A stretch of DNA of 64,000 nucleotides from Cyclobacteriaceae bacterium (GCA_029858965.1 JAOUDZ010000009.1:1-64000), one strand, 5' to 3'; counted from the first letter of the stretch, positions 42,203 to 51,526 are shown. Made by a program: numbers and translations. Notes: generated by a model from the letters alone, not told the origin.

Positions 42203-43453
42203 TCAATGAAGTATCAATACTTCATTGTTTCCAAAATTTTCATACGAGGAAGTAATCACTCTATCACCTGGTTTCAACCCTTCCAGTACTTCAAAGTATT
42301 CACTCCCCATCTTCCGCCCCAACTTTATATCCTGACGAACAGCTCTGCCACCTTCTTCAACCAAAAACACCCAATTTCCTCCCGTGTCTTTATAAAAACC
42401 TCCAACGGGCAAAAGCAATTCTTCCGAGGACTGCCCAAGTTCTATCCTCAACCGCAGCGAAAGACCTCTGCGCAGACCGGGAGGTGTTTCTCCAATAAAA
42501 TTCATATCCACTTCAAATCTTCCATTGATTACGCCCGGATAGATGTACATGATCTCCAATTCGTAATCCTTATTATTGAAAGTCGTTGTAGCGTGTAAGC
42601 CGGTTGTAATCCGTGGCAGATACAATTCATCTATGGGTACCTTAACCTTATAGCTTCCAACTACATCGATCCAACCCATTCTTTGACCTGGATTAATATT
42701 TTGGCCAGGGTCCAACTGCGGTCTGGAAAGCTGACCATCAATCGGTGCCCGGATAACGAGGTTGTCCAGGATTTTTCCCACACCTTCAAGGTTCAAACTC
42801 ATCCTTTTTTCCAATGCGTTAATTTCATTGAGTTGTCTCTTTCGGTCCAGGGAATCATTTCTGTACACTTCATATGTAAACTTTTTACGTTCAAGGTTAT
42901 ACTTGTAATCTGCCTCAGTCCTTTCAAATTCCTGTGCAGAGATCAATTTCTTTTCATACAGTTGCTTTTGCCTGCGGTATTGTGGTTCCAAAATAGCCAA
43001 CTGATTGTCGATGAGCGCCAACTGGCTCCGCTGCTCCAGTTCGTTGCGGGTTATCCCAAGCCTTGTATCGCGATTTCGGTTAATACTCTCACTCAATTGG
43101 GCTTCCTGACTTAAGACCTGCAATTCACGGTTAAGGTTGCTTAGCTCCAAAACAATATCTCCCGCTTTCAGCATTTCACCGCTTTCAGCTACAACCCGTT
43201 TTACGGTTCCACCCTCTACGGCGTCCAGGTAAACCGTGCGGCTTGGTTCAATTGTGCCAGTTTGCGGAATGTACTCCTTGAATTCTCCCCGTTTAACCTC
43301 TGCAATCGTTATCTTATCCCTTTCAATTTTAAGTTTAGAACGTCTATCGGCGAAAATGAACTGATAGCCGATAAATGCCACAAAAAGTGCAATCCCGCCA
43401 TAGGTAGCGATACGCTTAACAGTCCATATCTTCTTCTCGATTTTCTTATCCAT
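42203..43453 (-). CDS. HlyD/RND-type periplasmic adaptor subunit (membrane fusion protein)
   Basis: 416 residues. One N-terminal membrane anchor (IATYGGIALFVAFIGYQFIF, residues ~14-33) is followed by a lipoyl half (VYLDAVEGGTVKRVVAESGEMLKAGDIVLEL), a long coiled-coil hairpin (about residues 110-225, with QLALIDNQLAILEPQYRRQKQLYEKK), the second half (LVIRAPIDGQLS...PGQNINPGQ) and beta-barrel and membrane-proximal domains. Such adaptors link an inner-membrane transporter to an outer-membrane channel. First gene of the transporter set; its promoter region is shared with the divergent response regulator. No TolC gene is in the window. Confidence 0.93.
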   Translation of the reverse strand: MDKKIEKKIWTVKRIATYGGIALFVAFIGYQFIFADRRSKLKIERDKITIAEVKRGEFKEYIPQTGTIEPSRTVYLDAVEGGTVKRVVAESGEMLKAGDIVLELSNLNRELQVLSQEAQLSESINRNRDTRLGITRNELEQRSQLALIDNQLAILEPQYRRQKQLYEKKLISAQEFERTEADYKYNLERKKFTYEVYRNDSLDRKRQLNEINALEKRMSLNLEGVGKILDNLVIRAPIDGQLSRPQLDPGQNINPGQRMGWIDVVGSYKVKVPIDELYLPRITTGLHATTTFNNKDYELEIMYIYPGVINGRFEVDMNFIGETPPGLRRGLSLRLRIELGQSSEELLLPVGGFYKDTGGNWVFLVEEGGRAVRQDIKLGRKMGSEYFEVLEGLKPGDRVITSSYENFGNNEVLILH

Positions 43454-43777
43454 TTTTTCTATGGCTAAAATGCATTTTTCGTTATCTGGTAACCATTCCT
43501 GACTATTTCAAAAGTACTTAAATCAGGGGCGTTCTCGCCATAATTGCCAACAAGTGTGCCAACAGTGTAAATGCATTTTTTGGTGCCCTTTCCATGAAGA
43601 TCTGATGCAACACCAGTTCAATTGTGAACGTAATTGTCCGTAACCGAACACATTAATGAACACTATTTGCTATTTTTGATTGGATAGGCCGTTAATACAT
43701 TTCGGTATGCACTTTGCCCATTAACGGACAACTGTGTTTGTTTACGATACAGTTAGGGTGCAATAAACAGGATTTGA
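43454..43777. other. Divergent regulatory region between HlyD adaptor and NtrC-type regulator
   Basis: 324 bases without a gene. It holds two AAATGCATTT palindromes (43468-43477 within a perfect 12-bp AAAATGCATTTT at 43467-43478, and 43569-43578) about 101 bases apart, and a set of related inverted elements: TTGTCCGT (43634-43641), CCGTTAAT (43689-43696) and ATTAACGGACAA (43720-43731). No sigma-54 site with correct spacing was found. Confidence 0.5.
43689..43727. promoter_or_regulatory. Inverted repeat CCGTTAAT-N23-ATTAACGG upstream of the response regulator
   Basis: A perfect 8-bp inverted repeat (43689-43696 and 43720-43727), with a third related element TTGTCCGT at 43634-43641 whose complement ACGGACAA occurs at 43724-43731. 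This fits binding sites for a dimeric activator such as the adjacent NtrC-family protein. Confidence 0.4.
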
Positions 43778-45157
43778 ATGGAACAGAAACAAGGAAAAAT
43801 TCTCATTGTAGATGACAACGAAGATTTGCTGAAAGCTGCCAAGATGCATCTCAAGCGTCATTTTGCACAAGTTGATACCGAAAAGAAACCAGAAGCACTT
43901 CCGGCACTGATGAACAACGAAGATTATGATGTCATCCTGCTGGATATGAACTTCACCAAAGACGTTAGCAGCGGCGGTGAAGGGTACTATTGGTTGGAGC
44001 GCATTCTGGAGATCGACCCTTCCGCGGTTGTTGTTCTGATCACAGCGTACGGTGATATTCAAATGGCTGTTAAAGCCATCAAGGCTGGCGCCACAGATTT
44101 CGTTCTCAAGCCCTGGGAAAATGAAAAGCTGCTGGCCACACTGCACTCAGCTATGCGCTTGCGGGAGTCGTTGGATGTCATTGAAAGTCTGAAGTTCAAA
44201 AACCATGAAATCAACCAAGCCCTAAATGAACGGTATAGCGAGATAATCGGTCAAAGTAGTGCTATGCAAAAAATATTTCAAACCATTGACCGTGTTGCAA
44301 CGACGGACGCAAATGTTCTTATCCTGGGAGAAAATGGTACGGGTAAGGAATTAATCGCACGTGCAATTCACAGAAATTCATCGCGAAAAAGTGAAAATTT
44401 TGCCAGCGTTGATTTAGGGTCTATCACGGAAACACTTTTTGAGAGCGAACTTTTTGGTCATAAAAGAGGAGCATTTACCGATGCAAAGGAAGATCGCGCA
44501 GGACGGTTTGAGCTTGCCAACCGGGGTTCGCTTTTCCTGGATGAAATTGGGAACCTTTCCTTGCCTCTTCAGGCAAAGTTGCTGACCGTATTACAGAATA
44601 GAAAGGTAAGCCGGGTAGGTGCAAACAAAGAAACACCCGTTGATATCCGCCTCATTTGTGCTACCAATATGCCATTGTATGAAATGGTAAAAGAAAATCG
44701 ATTTCGGCAAGATTTGCTTTACCGCATTAACACAATAGAAATTGAAATACCAGCTTTGCGTGAGCGTTTTGAAGACATACCGATACTTGCAAATCATTTC
44801 CTGAAACACTATGCAGCCAAGTATGACAAAAACGCGATGAAAATCAGTGAAGGTGCAATGGCCCGTATGCATAAACATCCCTGGCCTGGAAATATTCGCG
44901 AACTACAGCATGCGATAGAAAGAGCCGTTATTCTCAGTAGCGGAAGCGTTTTACAACCCGAGGATTTCAACTTTGCCCCTGCTCCCGCCAAAGAAGACGG
45001 GCAACTTAGCCTTGAGCAATATAATCTTGAAGAGGTCGAGAAACTCTTAATCCGCAAGGTGCTGAAGAAATATAACGGAAATATTACGCAAGCCGCCTCA
45101 GAGCTCGGGCTGACCAGATCTTCGCTTTACAGAAGACTAGAGAAATATGGATTATGA
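43778..45157 (+). CDS. NtrC-family sigma-54-type response regulator
   Basis: 459 residues. Receiver domain 1-125 with acidic pocket Asp12/Asp13 (IVDDNED), phospho-acceptor Asp56 (VILLDMNF) and Lys in FVLKPWE. AAA+ domain ~150-390 with Walker A GENGTGKELIARAIH, Walker B LFLDEIGNL and the sigma-54 loop as GAFTDA rather than GAFTGA. The C-terminal Fis-type helix-turn-helix is NITQAASELGLTRSSLYRRLEKYGL. It probably responds to the histidine kinase encoded 142 bases downstream and may control the divergent HlyD-ABC genes. Target promoters are not proven. Confidence 0.94.
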   Translation: MEQKQGKILIVDDNEDLLKAAKMHLKRHFAQVDTEKKPEALPALMNNEDYDVILLDMNFTKDVSSGGEGYYWLERILEIDPSAVVVLITAYGDIQMAVKAIKAGATDFVLKPWENEKLLATLHSAMRLRESLDVIESLKFKNHEINQALNERYSEIIGQSSAMQKIFQTIDRVATTDANVLILGENGTGKELIARAIHRNSSRKSENFASVDLGSITETLFESELFGHKRGAFTDAKEDRAGRFELANRGSLFLDEIGNLSLPLQAKLLTVLQNRKVSRVGANKETPVDIRLICATNMPLYEMVKENRFRQDLLYRINTIEIEIPALRERFEDIPILANHFLKHYAAKYDKNAMKISEGAMARMHKHPWPGNIRELQHAIERAVILSSGSVLQPEDFNFAPAPAKEDGQLSLEQYNLEEVEKLLIRKVLKKYNGNITQAASELGLTRSSLYRRLEKYGL

Positions 45158-45299
45158 ATATCCGACCTTGCCTCGTCTCAGTACAAGCAACGAAAATTAA
45201 GGATATTTGACCCAGACGGAGGCGGAAGTGGCGAACCACTGTTTATTTGACACAGTCTAGCAATGAAAGTAGTCCATGAAATTGACATAACCATTCACC

Positions 45300-46652
45300 T
45301 TGAACTTCAGACTAAATGATTTTCGTACCCGGGTATTGCTACGGGTAATTTTCCTTGGGCTGGCGATGGCCTTGTTTATACTTATGCTTTCGCGACCCAA
45401 TACGCTATTCGCCGCCATTCTCATGGGGACGATCATCGTTGTACAATTGGCTGACCTTTTTAAGTTTGTTAGCCAGACGAATAGAAAGCTCACCCGTTTT
45501 CTGGAATCTGTAAAATACTCCGACTTTATATCCGGTTTTACCGCAGACCATAAGCTGGGAAAATCATTTAAAGACCTAAACCTTGCTTTCAACGAGGTGT
45601 TGGAAGCTTTCAGGAAAGCACGCGCAGAAAAAGAAGAACACGGCCAGTATCTTAATACGGTGGTCCAACAGGTAAGTACAGGCATCCTATCATTTGATAA
45701 TGAAGGCAATGTTCAACTCATGAACACGAATGCAAAACGCTTTCTGGGCATTGCAACCATTAAGAATATCCATGAATTCGCCAGCATCAATCCTAAACTC
45801 CATCAGGCCATTATTGCTGTTGCGCCCGGGAAAAGTGAACTCTACAAAGGTGGCAATGAACTTTTTCTAACGATCCAGGCAACCGAATTGCGCATCCGCG
45901 GAACAAGTGTAAAATTGTTAACACTTCAAAATATTCAACCTGAATTGCAGAAGCAAGAACTCGAAGCATGGCAAAACCTTACTCGTGTTTTACGCCATGA
46001 GATTATGAATTCGATTACACCCATATCTTCGTTAACCTCCACGCTGCGGGAAATTCTTAACCACGATATGAAAAAGATAGACGAGCATTATGAGTTAAAG
46101 GAAGAGGGCGCGGAAGACTTGCGCGATGGACTTATTACAATAGAAAGCCGAAGCAAGGGATTAATTAAATTTATAGACGCATACAGGGAATATACTTCCT
46201 TGCCAAAACCTAAAATCAAAACGGTAAGGTTAAATGAACTTATTGAACACGTGGCTCAGCTCATGAAAACAGAACTAAAAAAGACCAACATACATTTCCG
46301 GCATTCATGCAGTTCAGCATTCCTCACCATTAACGCGGATATTGAAATGATCGAGCAAGTTTTGATAAATCTTCTGAAAAATGCGATTGAAGCGCTTGAT
46401 GGCAGTGAAAATCCGACGCTTGACCTTATCGGTCGGTACGATGAAAGCTCAGTAAAGATTGAAATTATTGACAATGGTTCAGGCATCGTCAAGGAGGCAC
46501 TGGAACATATCTTCGTTCCCTTCTATACGACCAAAAGAACTGGCTCAGGTATCGGTCTGAGTTTGTCCCGTCAGATCATGCAGATGCACCACGGTTCGAT
46601 TTCAGTTGAGTCAGTGCCTGATGTGAGGACCATATTCACGTTGCGGTTCTAG
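45300..46652 (+). CDS. Sensor histidine kinase
   Basis: 450 residues. Two N-terminal membrane segments (about residues 13-55) enclose almost no periplasmic loop; a PAS-like region (about 120-210) follows, then the H-box RVLRHEIMNSITP, N-box NLLKNAIEAL, G1 DNGSGIVKEALEHIF and G2 GSGIGLSLSRQI. It lacks its own receiver and probably phosphorylates the NtrC-family regulator just upstream. The first start codon after an in-frame TAA is TTG 45300, placed just ahead of the first membrane segment; no ATG fits better. Small or absent sensor loop suggests membrane or intracellular sensing. Confidence 0.9.
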   Translation: MNFRLNDFRTRVLLRVIFLGLAMALFILMLSRPNTLFAAILMGTIIVVQLADLFKFVSQTNRKLTRFLESVKYSDFISGFTADHKLGKSFKDLNLAFNEVLEAFRKARAEKEEHGQYLNTVVQQVSTGILSFDNEGNVQLMNTNAKRFLGIATIKNIHEFASINPKLHQAIIAVAPGKSELYKGGNELFLTIQATELRIRGTSVKLLTLQNIQPELQKQELEAWQNLTRVLRHEIMNSITPISSLTSTLREILNHDMKKIDEHYELKEEGAEDLRDGLITIESRSKGLIKFIDAYREYTSLPKPKIKTVRLNELIEHVAQLMKTELKKTNIHFRHSCSSAFLTINADIEMIEQVLINLLKNAIEALDGSENPTLDLIGRYDESSVKIEIIDNGSGIVKEALEHIFVPFYTTKRTGSGIGLSLSRQIMQMHHGSISVESVPDVRTIFTLRF

Positions 46653-46672
46653 TTCTGCCAACTCTGATTCCT

Positions 46673-49600
46673 TTAGTGGCTTTCCGGGAGTTCAATAAAA
46701 AATGTAGTCCCTTGTCCCGCGGCTGTCTCAAACCATATCCTGCCTTCCATCTGCTCAATAGCCTGTTTCGCAATGGCTAAGCCAAGACCTGAACCGGACT
46801 TCTTAGTGCTAAAATGCGACAGGAAAATCCGCTCTGCGATATGAGCTTCAATCCCCTTACCGTTGTCTTGAAAGATTAAGAGGTACCCGGAACTTCTCTT
46901 TTCCAACTCAATTCGTAGCCGCTGCTGGCGGCCAGGCATAGCTGATTGGAATGCATTAAGAATGATATTTGAAAACGTTCGCCCAAGCAGCTGTTCATCC
47001 CCCCGGATAAAAGCCTCCTTCACAGATGTTGTAAATACCAGGTCACCTGATTGGCTGTGAAGGAGCACAATCCGCCTGACCAAAGAAACTAACTCAAGCC
47101 GCTGAATAACCGGCTCAGGCATCTTGGCAAAAGTGCTGAAAGACGAGGCGATATCATTCAATGTTTCCACTTGCGACAGCAAGGAGGATACCGCTTTTTC
47201 CGTCTTCTCTGGTGTATGCGTGGCTCCGTGCAAGGATCGCTGGAGTTGCTGTAGTGTCAACTTCATGGGTGTGAGTGGATTTTTGATTTCATGCGCTACT
47301 TGTTGGGCAATTTCGCGCCATGTGCGCTCACGCTGTGTTTGTTCTAGCTCGGCCTTACTTTCGCTTAGCTTGAAGAGCATCTGGTTATACTCCTTAACCA
47401 TCAATCCAATTTCATCATCCGCTTTCCATTTTAGCGGCTGATTTATTTTAGTCAGCGAAGTCCGTTGCAGCGATTGCGTAATAAATTTTAACGGAAAAGT
47501 CAGCCACAGCGAAACAAAATACGATAAGATCACAAGCGCTATAAAAATCAGTGCGAAAATATTCAAGATATTGGCGAGAATGTTGATCTGTACTTTTTCC
47601 ATCAAATGTCCGGATTGAAAGAAGGGTATTCCCAAGATCCCGATTAGCTCACCCGTTAGCGGAGCTTTTAATGCGGCATACGAAACTGAATACTCTAGCT
47701 TTCCAACGCGCTCTGTTTCAATCATTACATTTTCCCCTCTTCTTATATTTCGCAGTGCATCAGCGTTGATAAAGGTAGACAGCAAATTGTTTTCAAAAAT
47801 CTGAGGTTGACTTGTTGCCAACAGCACACCTTCAGCATTGTAAACATTAGCGTCCAGCTTAGTTGATTTAGCTAAGTCTGTTAGCTGGTTCTCGAAACTT
47901 ACGGAAGTTTCCTGATCACCGCTCAGATAGTCTTCTAACTGAGCAGAAAGCTGCCCGCTGAACGATTCAGCTTTACTCAAATACTCTTCATTTAGCTGGT
48001 TCTGAGAAGAGCGATTTGTAAGATTTAGCGTAGTAACGCTAACCAACATTAGGGGCAAAAAGAAGGCAAGATTCAGCAAGAGTTGAATGCGGGCAGAAAA
48101 ATAGAGTTTCTCACCACCAAGATAATTGGTTATGCCCTGCGCTAGCAAAAACAAAAGTATGATTACTAACCCCAGCACCAGGAGAAAAGAAAAATTTGCA
48201 AGGGTATATGTTCGGGAGAGTTCAGGTGACGAAACGACTGCTACGCGATCATTTTCATCTTCTTGGCCAATGTGCACGAAGCCGGCGGCAGTGATTCCTG
48301 TCCTGTACAGGGCAGGATCGCCGAGTAAATCCCCGTCAAAGGAGAGTCCATAATTAAATTTTCCAGCACTGAATAACATCGAAGTGCTCGAAAAAACGGC
48401 ATAACTAATATCCTGTGCATGATAAAACTGTTGAAAGCTATTGTCGACCAACAGTTCAGGATAAACATTTTCCGGAATTATCTTCTTTAAGGATAGCTCC
48501 AGCATGATATATCCTATGGTAGAATCTGTACGTAGAATAGCTATTTTCACGAGATATTTCTGAGCTATATCACGGGATGGGCTAGTGATGAAGTACACTC
48601 CTTCCGCTGGGGTGCGCAATGCATCTTTATCATAGAGGTCTACAAATTCTGACAAAGTAGCAGGTGATCGATTATTTAACGGCTCACCAGTGGATCCGAA
48701 AAGAAATATTTCCACGTCGTACTTATTAAAATAAGAGGGCAAAAAAACCTGCCTTATTTTTTGCCGGATAGCGTCACGGTTTAAGAAAGGAGTACTAAGG
48801 CGGCTTTGAATAAAAGCATCATTTTCAATTTTTATTGCCGTTTCATGAAGCAAATACTCCCCAAAAATGTCACGATTAACCAGGAAATCATCAGCAAATT
48901 TGAACTGGTTGTTGATCTTTTCCTGGCGGCTAAAATAATGAATGGCGTAGGCACCATTGGACGACAGAAAAAAAATGGCGATGAATAAGTAAGAGAAAGT
49001 CGCAAAAGTAAGTCGCTTTAACCCAGCGTATAATTTTAAGAAATAGACCAGAAAAAAATAGCTGCTACCAAGGACGAGCGAAGAAACATACTGCTGGCCT
49101 GTTAGTGTGTTGATCAATGCAAACAGCAACACTGCCATAAGAAATGAGAATACAACGCGTCCTTTTCTCCCATCCGCAATCATCAATCGTATGAATGTAT
49201 GGGCAAATAAAAAGGAACACACACCCGATATTATTACAACCGTGATAGCAACTATCCGTATGCTATCAAAATCCAAGGATCGAGAGATGTCCAGGGCAAT
49301 TGTTGAATTGTTGTATAAGGTCTGAATGGTTAGAAAGGGGAACAGAATAGCAAAGAGAATACACAAGCCAGCCAATATAGAGAGGAACCAGGAAACAAAG
49401 TTCCCCAGGTACAGGTATTGAAAAATTTTAAACCGGTGGTAATTTCTAAATAAATAAAAACACAACAAGAGTACAGCTAACTCATTTAGAATAAGATCTC
49501 CCAGTGAAGCATTTAAGGGTGAAGAGGCAAAAAACTGTGGATTAAACAAATCTGACTGATAAACTGCGTTTGGAAAATTGAGCTTAATCATGGCCAGGCG

Positions 49601-50314
49601 CAAACCGTGAAGAAACACATAAAGAGACACAAACCCGATTGCAGGATATTTCATTCTTCTTGCAAGCTTGTACATAAATACAATAAGCAATACAATGGAA
49701 ACTGAAAAAGATATGACAGCCAGGAGATGTACCTGCTGATGAACCGGAAGTGCGTCACGCAGGAAACTTATCTTGAAGGGGCATTGGCCTTGTACGCAGA
49801 CTACGATACCAAGACTGGAATTTGGCTCAAGGATGCTAATGTTGCCGGATGGAAAGATATGTGGATTCCACCACGTACTAAGGTAGTTGTTCGAAATATT
49901 GAATTTCCGGTATAAGGGAATGATGCCCACCAGGTATTGTGTTTCGCTGATGTACCATTTTTTTGCTAAGTAATCTCCATTGCCGGCCTTCAGCAATTTT
50001 AGTTTAAAGGTATCTGCAACAGACGCCAACGCGGGCACAAAGTGATTATCTGACCAGGAGATTACCTGTTGTTTGTTGCAGACAATAAATGAATGCGAAC
50101 TTTGTGTAATATCACGGTCAGCACTTTGCTGAAATTGACCAAGAAGTGTTTCAGCGTCATTGTCGATTGACGCCATTTCTTCGCTGAGATTTGAAACAAG
50201 TTTTTCAATACGGCTTTGCGGAGAATAAGGGCGGCTTAGATAATAGGACGCCACTAGTCCCACGAACAGGAACAACAAACAACTTCCTAAAAGTATTGAA
50301 GACTTTAATCTCAA
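46673..50314 (-). CDS. Very large multi-membrane-span sensor histidine kinase
   Basis: 1213 residues. One N-terminal membrane segment, an extracytoplasmic domain (~30-190), a block of about eight membrane segments (~195-480), a second extracytoplasmic domain (~485-700), another segment pair around a third sensor region (~720-920), HAMP near 930-985 (WLTFPLKFITQSL), then H-box REIAQQVAHEIKNPLTPMKL, N-box, and G boxes DNGKGIEAHIAERIF and GSGLGLAIAKQAIEQM. The architecture recalls NtrY-like kinases greatly enlarged. No receiver is attached. It converges with the other kinase and lies 38 bases downstream of the DUF983 gene. Start is TTG 50314, the only start codon after an in-frame stop. Confidence 0.88.
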   Translation of the reverse strand: MRLKSSILLGSCLLFLFVGLVASYYLSRPYSPQSRIEKLVSNLSEEMASIDNDAETLLGQFQQSADRDITQSSHSFIVCNKQQVISWSDNHFVPALASVADTFKLKLLKAGNGDYLAKKWYISETQYLVGIIPLYRKFNISNNYLSTWWNPHIFPSGNISILEPNSSLGIVVCVQGQCPFKISFLRDALPVHQQVHLLAVISFSVSIVLLIVFMYKLARRMKYPAIGFVSLYVFLHGLRLAMIKLNFPNAVYQSDLFNPQFFASSPLNASLGDLILNELAVLLLCFYLFRNYHRFKIFQYLYLGNFVSWFLSILAGLCILFAILFPFLTIQTLYNNSTIALDISRSLDFDSIRIVAITVVIISGVCSFLFAHTFIRLMIADGRKGRVVFSFLMAVLLFALINTLTGQQYVSSLVLGSSYFFLVYFLKLYAGLKRLTFATFSYLFIAIFFLSSNGAYAIHYFSRQEKINNQFKFADDFLVNRDIFGEYLLHETAIKIENDAFIQSRLSTPFLNRDAIRQKIRQVFLPSYFNKYDVEIFLFGSTGEPLNNRSPATLSEFVDLYDKDALRTPAEGVYFITSPSRDIAQKYLVKIAILRTDSTIGYIMLELSLKKIIPENVYPELLVDNSFQQFYHAQDISYAVFSSTSMLFSAGKFNYGLSFDGDLLGDPALYRTGITAAGFVHIGQEDENDRVAVVSSPELSRTYTLANFSFLLVLGLVIILLFLLAQGITNYLGGEKLYFSARIQLLLNLAFFLPLMLVSVTTLNLTNRSSQNQLNEEYLSKAESFSGQLSAQLEDYLSGDQETSVSFENQLTDLAKSTKLDANVYNAEGVLLATSQPQIFENNLLSTFINADALRNIRRGENVMIETERVGKLEYSVSYAALKAPLTGELIGILGIPFFQSGHLMEKVQINILANILNIFALIFIALVILSYFVSLWLTFPLKFITQSLQRTSLTKINQPLKWKADDEIGLMVKEYNQMLFKLSESKAELEQTQRERTWREIAQQVAHEIKNPLTPMKLTLQQLQRSLHGATHTPEKTEKAVSSLLSQVETLNDIASSFSTFAKMPEPVIQRLELVSLVRRIVLLHSQSGDLVFTTSVKEAFIRGDEQLLGRTFSNIILNAFQSAMPGRQQRLRIELEKRSSGYLLIFQDNGKGIEAHIAERIFLSHFSTKKSGSGLGLAIAKQAIEQMEGRIWFETAAGQGTTFFIELPESH

Positions 50315-50352
50315 AAGCCGATCAAGATATAATAATCAATAAAGTTAACAAA

Positions 50353-50739
50353 TTACTTTGTTTGCGACAGTTGAGGGTTGTATTTGATCCCCCCAAATAA
50401 AAGCAGATAGAAAATACGGGAATAACGATAATTAAATGGGACGAGAAAAACCATGACGGCGATGATTGTCCCGATGTATACCCATTCTGAAGGATCTCCG
50501 GCAACATAAATCGCAATACCAAGGATTACCAGCACCGCTACGGTAAACGCATAGCCCACGTACATCGCGCCTTGAAAGAACCCCGGTTCAGGTTCCAATC
50601 TAACACCACAATGGGGGCAGATTTCATTCATTATGTTGAATTTCGAAATCCTGCTTATTGGATACATAAAAATATGGCCTTCACGGCAACGGGGACACTT
50701 ACCGCGCAGAAGGGCCTCCGTGTAACTGTTTTTGCGCAT
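50353..50739 (-). CDS. DUF983 membrane protein
   Basis: 128 residues. Two CxxC pairs, CPRCREGHIF near residue 15 and CPHCGVRLEPEPGFFQGAMY near residue 42, look like a zinc-ribbon; two or three membrane segments follow (VAVLVILGIAIYVAG, WVYIGTIIAVMVFLVPF). DUF983 proteins commonly accompany heme-copper oxidase genes; their role may be assembly-related but is not proven. Its start lies 41 bases inside the preceding 85-residue gene, in another frame. Last gene of the respiratory operon before the kinase gene. Confidence 0.88.
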   Translation of the reverse strand: MRKNSYTEALLRGKCPRCREGHIFMYPISRISKFNIMNEICPHCGVRLEPEPGFFQGAMYVGYAFTVAVLVILGIAIYVAGDPSEWVYIGTIIAVMVFLVPFNYRYSRIFYLLLFGGIKYNPQLSQTK

Positions 50740-50956
50740 TCTTGCTGGATTTATACCACAAATATCCGATTAACAACACCGCCAGATAAGGCATTGAAAG
50801 CAGGTACAAGATTCCGGTATTGATCCCTGCGGCAATTCCCGGATTTCCGTTTGAAAAGTTATTCTCCAAGGTAGACCGGCACATTGCGCATTGCGCAATA
50901 CCCAGGTTAACAAAACCGGCTGTCAACATAATACCTAACAGTAGCACCTTTTTCAT
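50699..50956 (-). CDS. Small CxxC membrane protein of the oxidase cluster
   Basis: 85 residues. A signal-like segment ends at ...NLGIAQ and is followed by CAMCRSTLENN (CxxC), then GIAAGINTGILYLLSMPYLAVLLIGYLWYK, one membrane segment, and a basic tail. I recognise this as a recurrent small protein beside cytochrome oxidase genes in Bacteroidota, but it has no established name or function. The CxxC could bind a metal or be redox active in the periplasm. It overlaps DUF983 by 41 bp. Confidence 0.7.
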   Translation of the reverse strand: MKKVLLLGIMLTAGFVNLGIAQCAMCRSTLENNFSNGNPGIAAGINTGILYLLSMPYLAVLLIGYLWYKSSKNAQKQLHGGPSAR

Positions 50957-50988
50957 TTCAACAAGAATATAAGATCAAGAATATGTAT

Positions 50989-51525
50989 TTACAAATAATA
51001 AGGGCTTATCATTAAGTATACCATTACGCCGGTAATGGCAACATAAAGCCATACTGGAAACGTAAATCTAGCAAGTGCCTTGTGCCTTACAAATTCTCCT
51101 TGCCATGCTCTCAAATAAGTGAACAAAACCATGGGTATAACGCCAATAGACAAGAAAATGTGCGTAACCAGGATAAAATAGTAGACATACCGGATTGCCC
51201 CTTGCCCGCCGAAGGGTGTCGATTCACTGGTCATGTGATAAAGTACATAGAGCACCAAAAATAGCGCTGACAACAAAATGCACGTTTTCATGAGTCGTTC
51301 ATGGTATTTCCGGTATCCGCTTTTTATACAGATTATGGCAGCAATAAGTAATACGGCAGTAATACCGTTGATTGTGGCGTAAACTGGCGGCAGGAAGCTT
51401 AATGTATAGCCGGGCACTTTCACGCCAAATAAGATTGCGACTACAACAGGAATCAGGACCGAAACTGTGACGATCACCTTTGTGTATTTTCTATTCTCCT
51501 GAACAGCAGTAACCTCTTTTTTCAT
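50989..51525 (-). CDS. DUF420 membrane protein (oxidase cluster)
   Basis: 178 residues with five membrane segments and conserved histidines in KYHERLMKT, LYHMTSES, LVTHIFLSI and VRHKALARFTFP. DUF420 proteins (YozB/CtaM-like) accompany heme-copper oxidases and are involved in their assembly in some Firmicutes; the role here is inferred from position. It starts one base after the SCO-like gene stop and is followed by the small CxxC gene, clearly in one operon. Confidence 0.88.
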   Translation of the reverse strand: MKKEVTAVQENRKYTKVIVTVSVLIPVVVAILFGVKVPGYTLSFLPPVYATINGITAVLLIAAIICIKSGYRKYHERLMKTCILLSALFLVLYVLYHMTSESTPFGGQGAIRYVYYFILVTHIFLSIGVIPMVLFTYLRAWQGEFVRHKALARFTFPVWLYVAITGVMVYLMISPYYL

Positions 51526-51526
51526 C

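Noticed and set aside
43552-43585. Sigma-54-like elements on the minus strand (TTGGCACACTTGTTGGC and GGGCACC-A6-TGCAT)
   Set aside because: Both have the conserved GG and GC pairs separated by 11 rather than 10 bases, and the spacing of this promoter class is strict.
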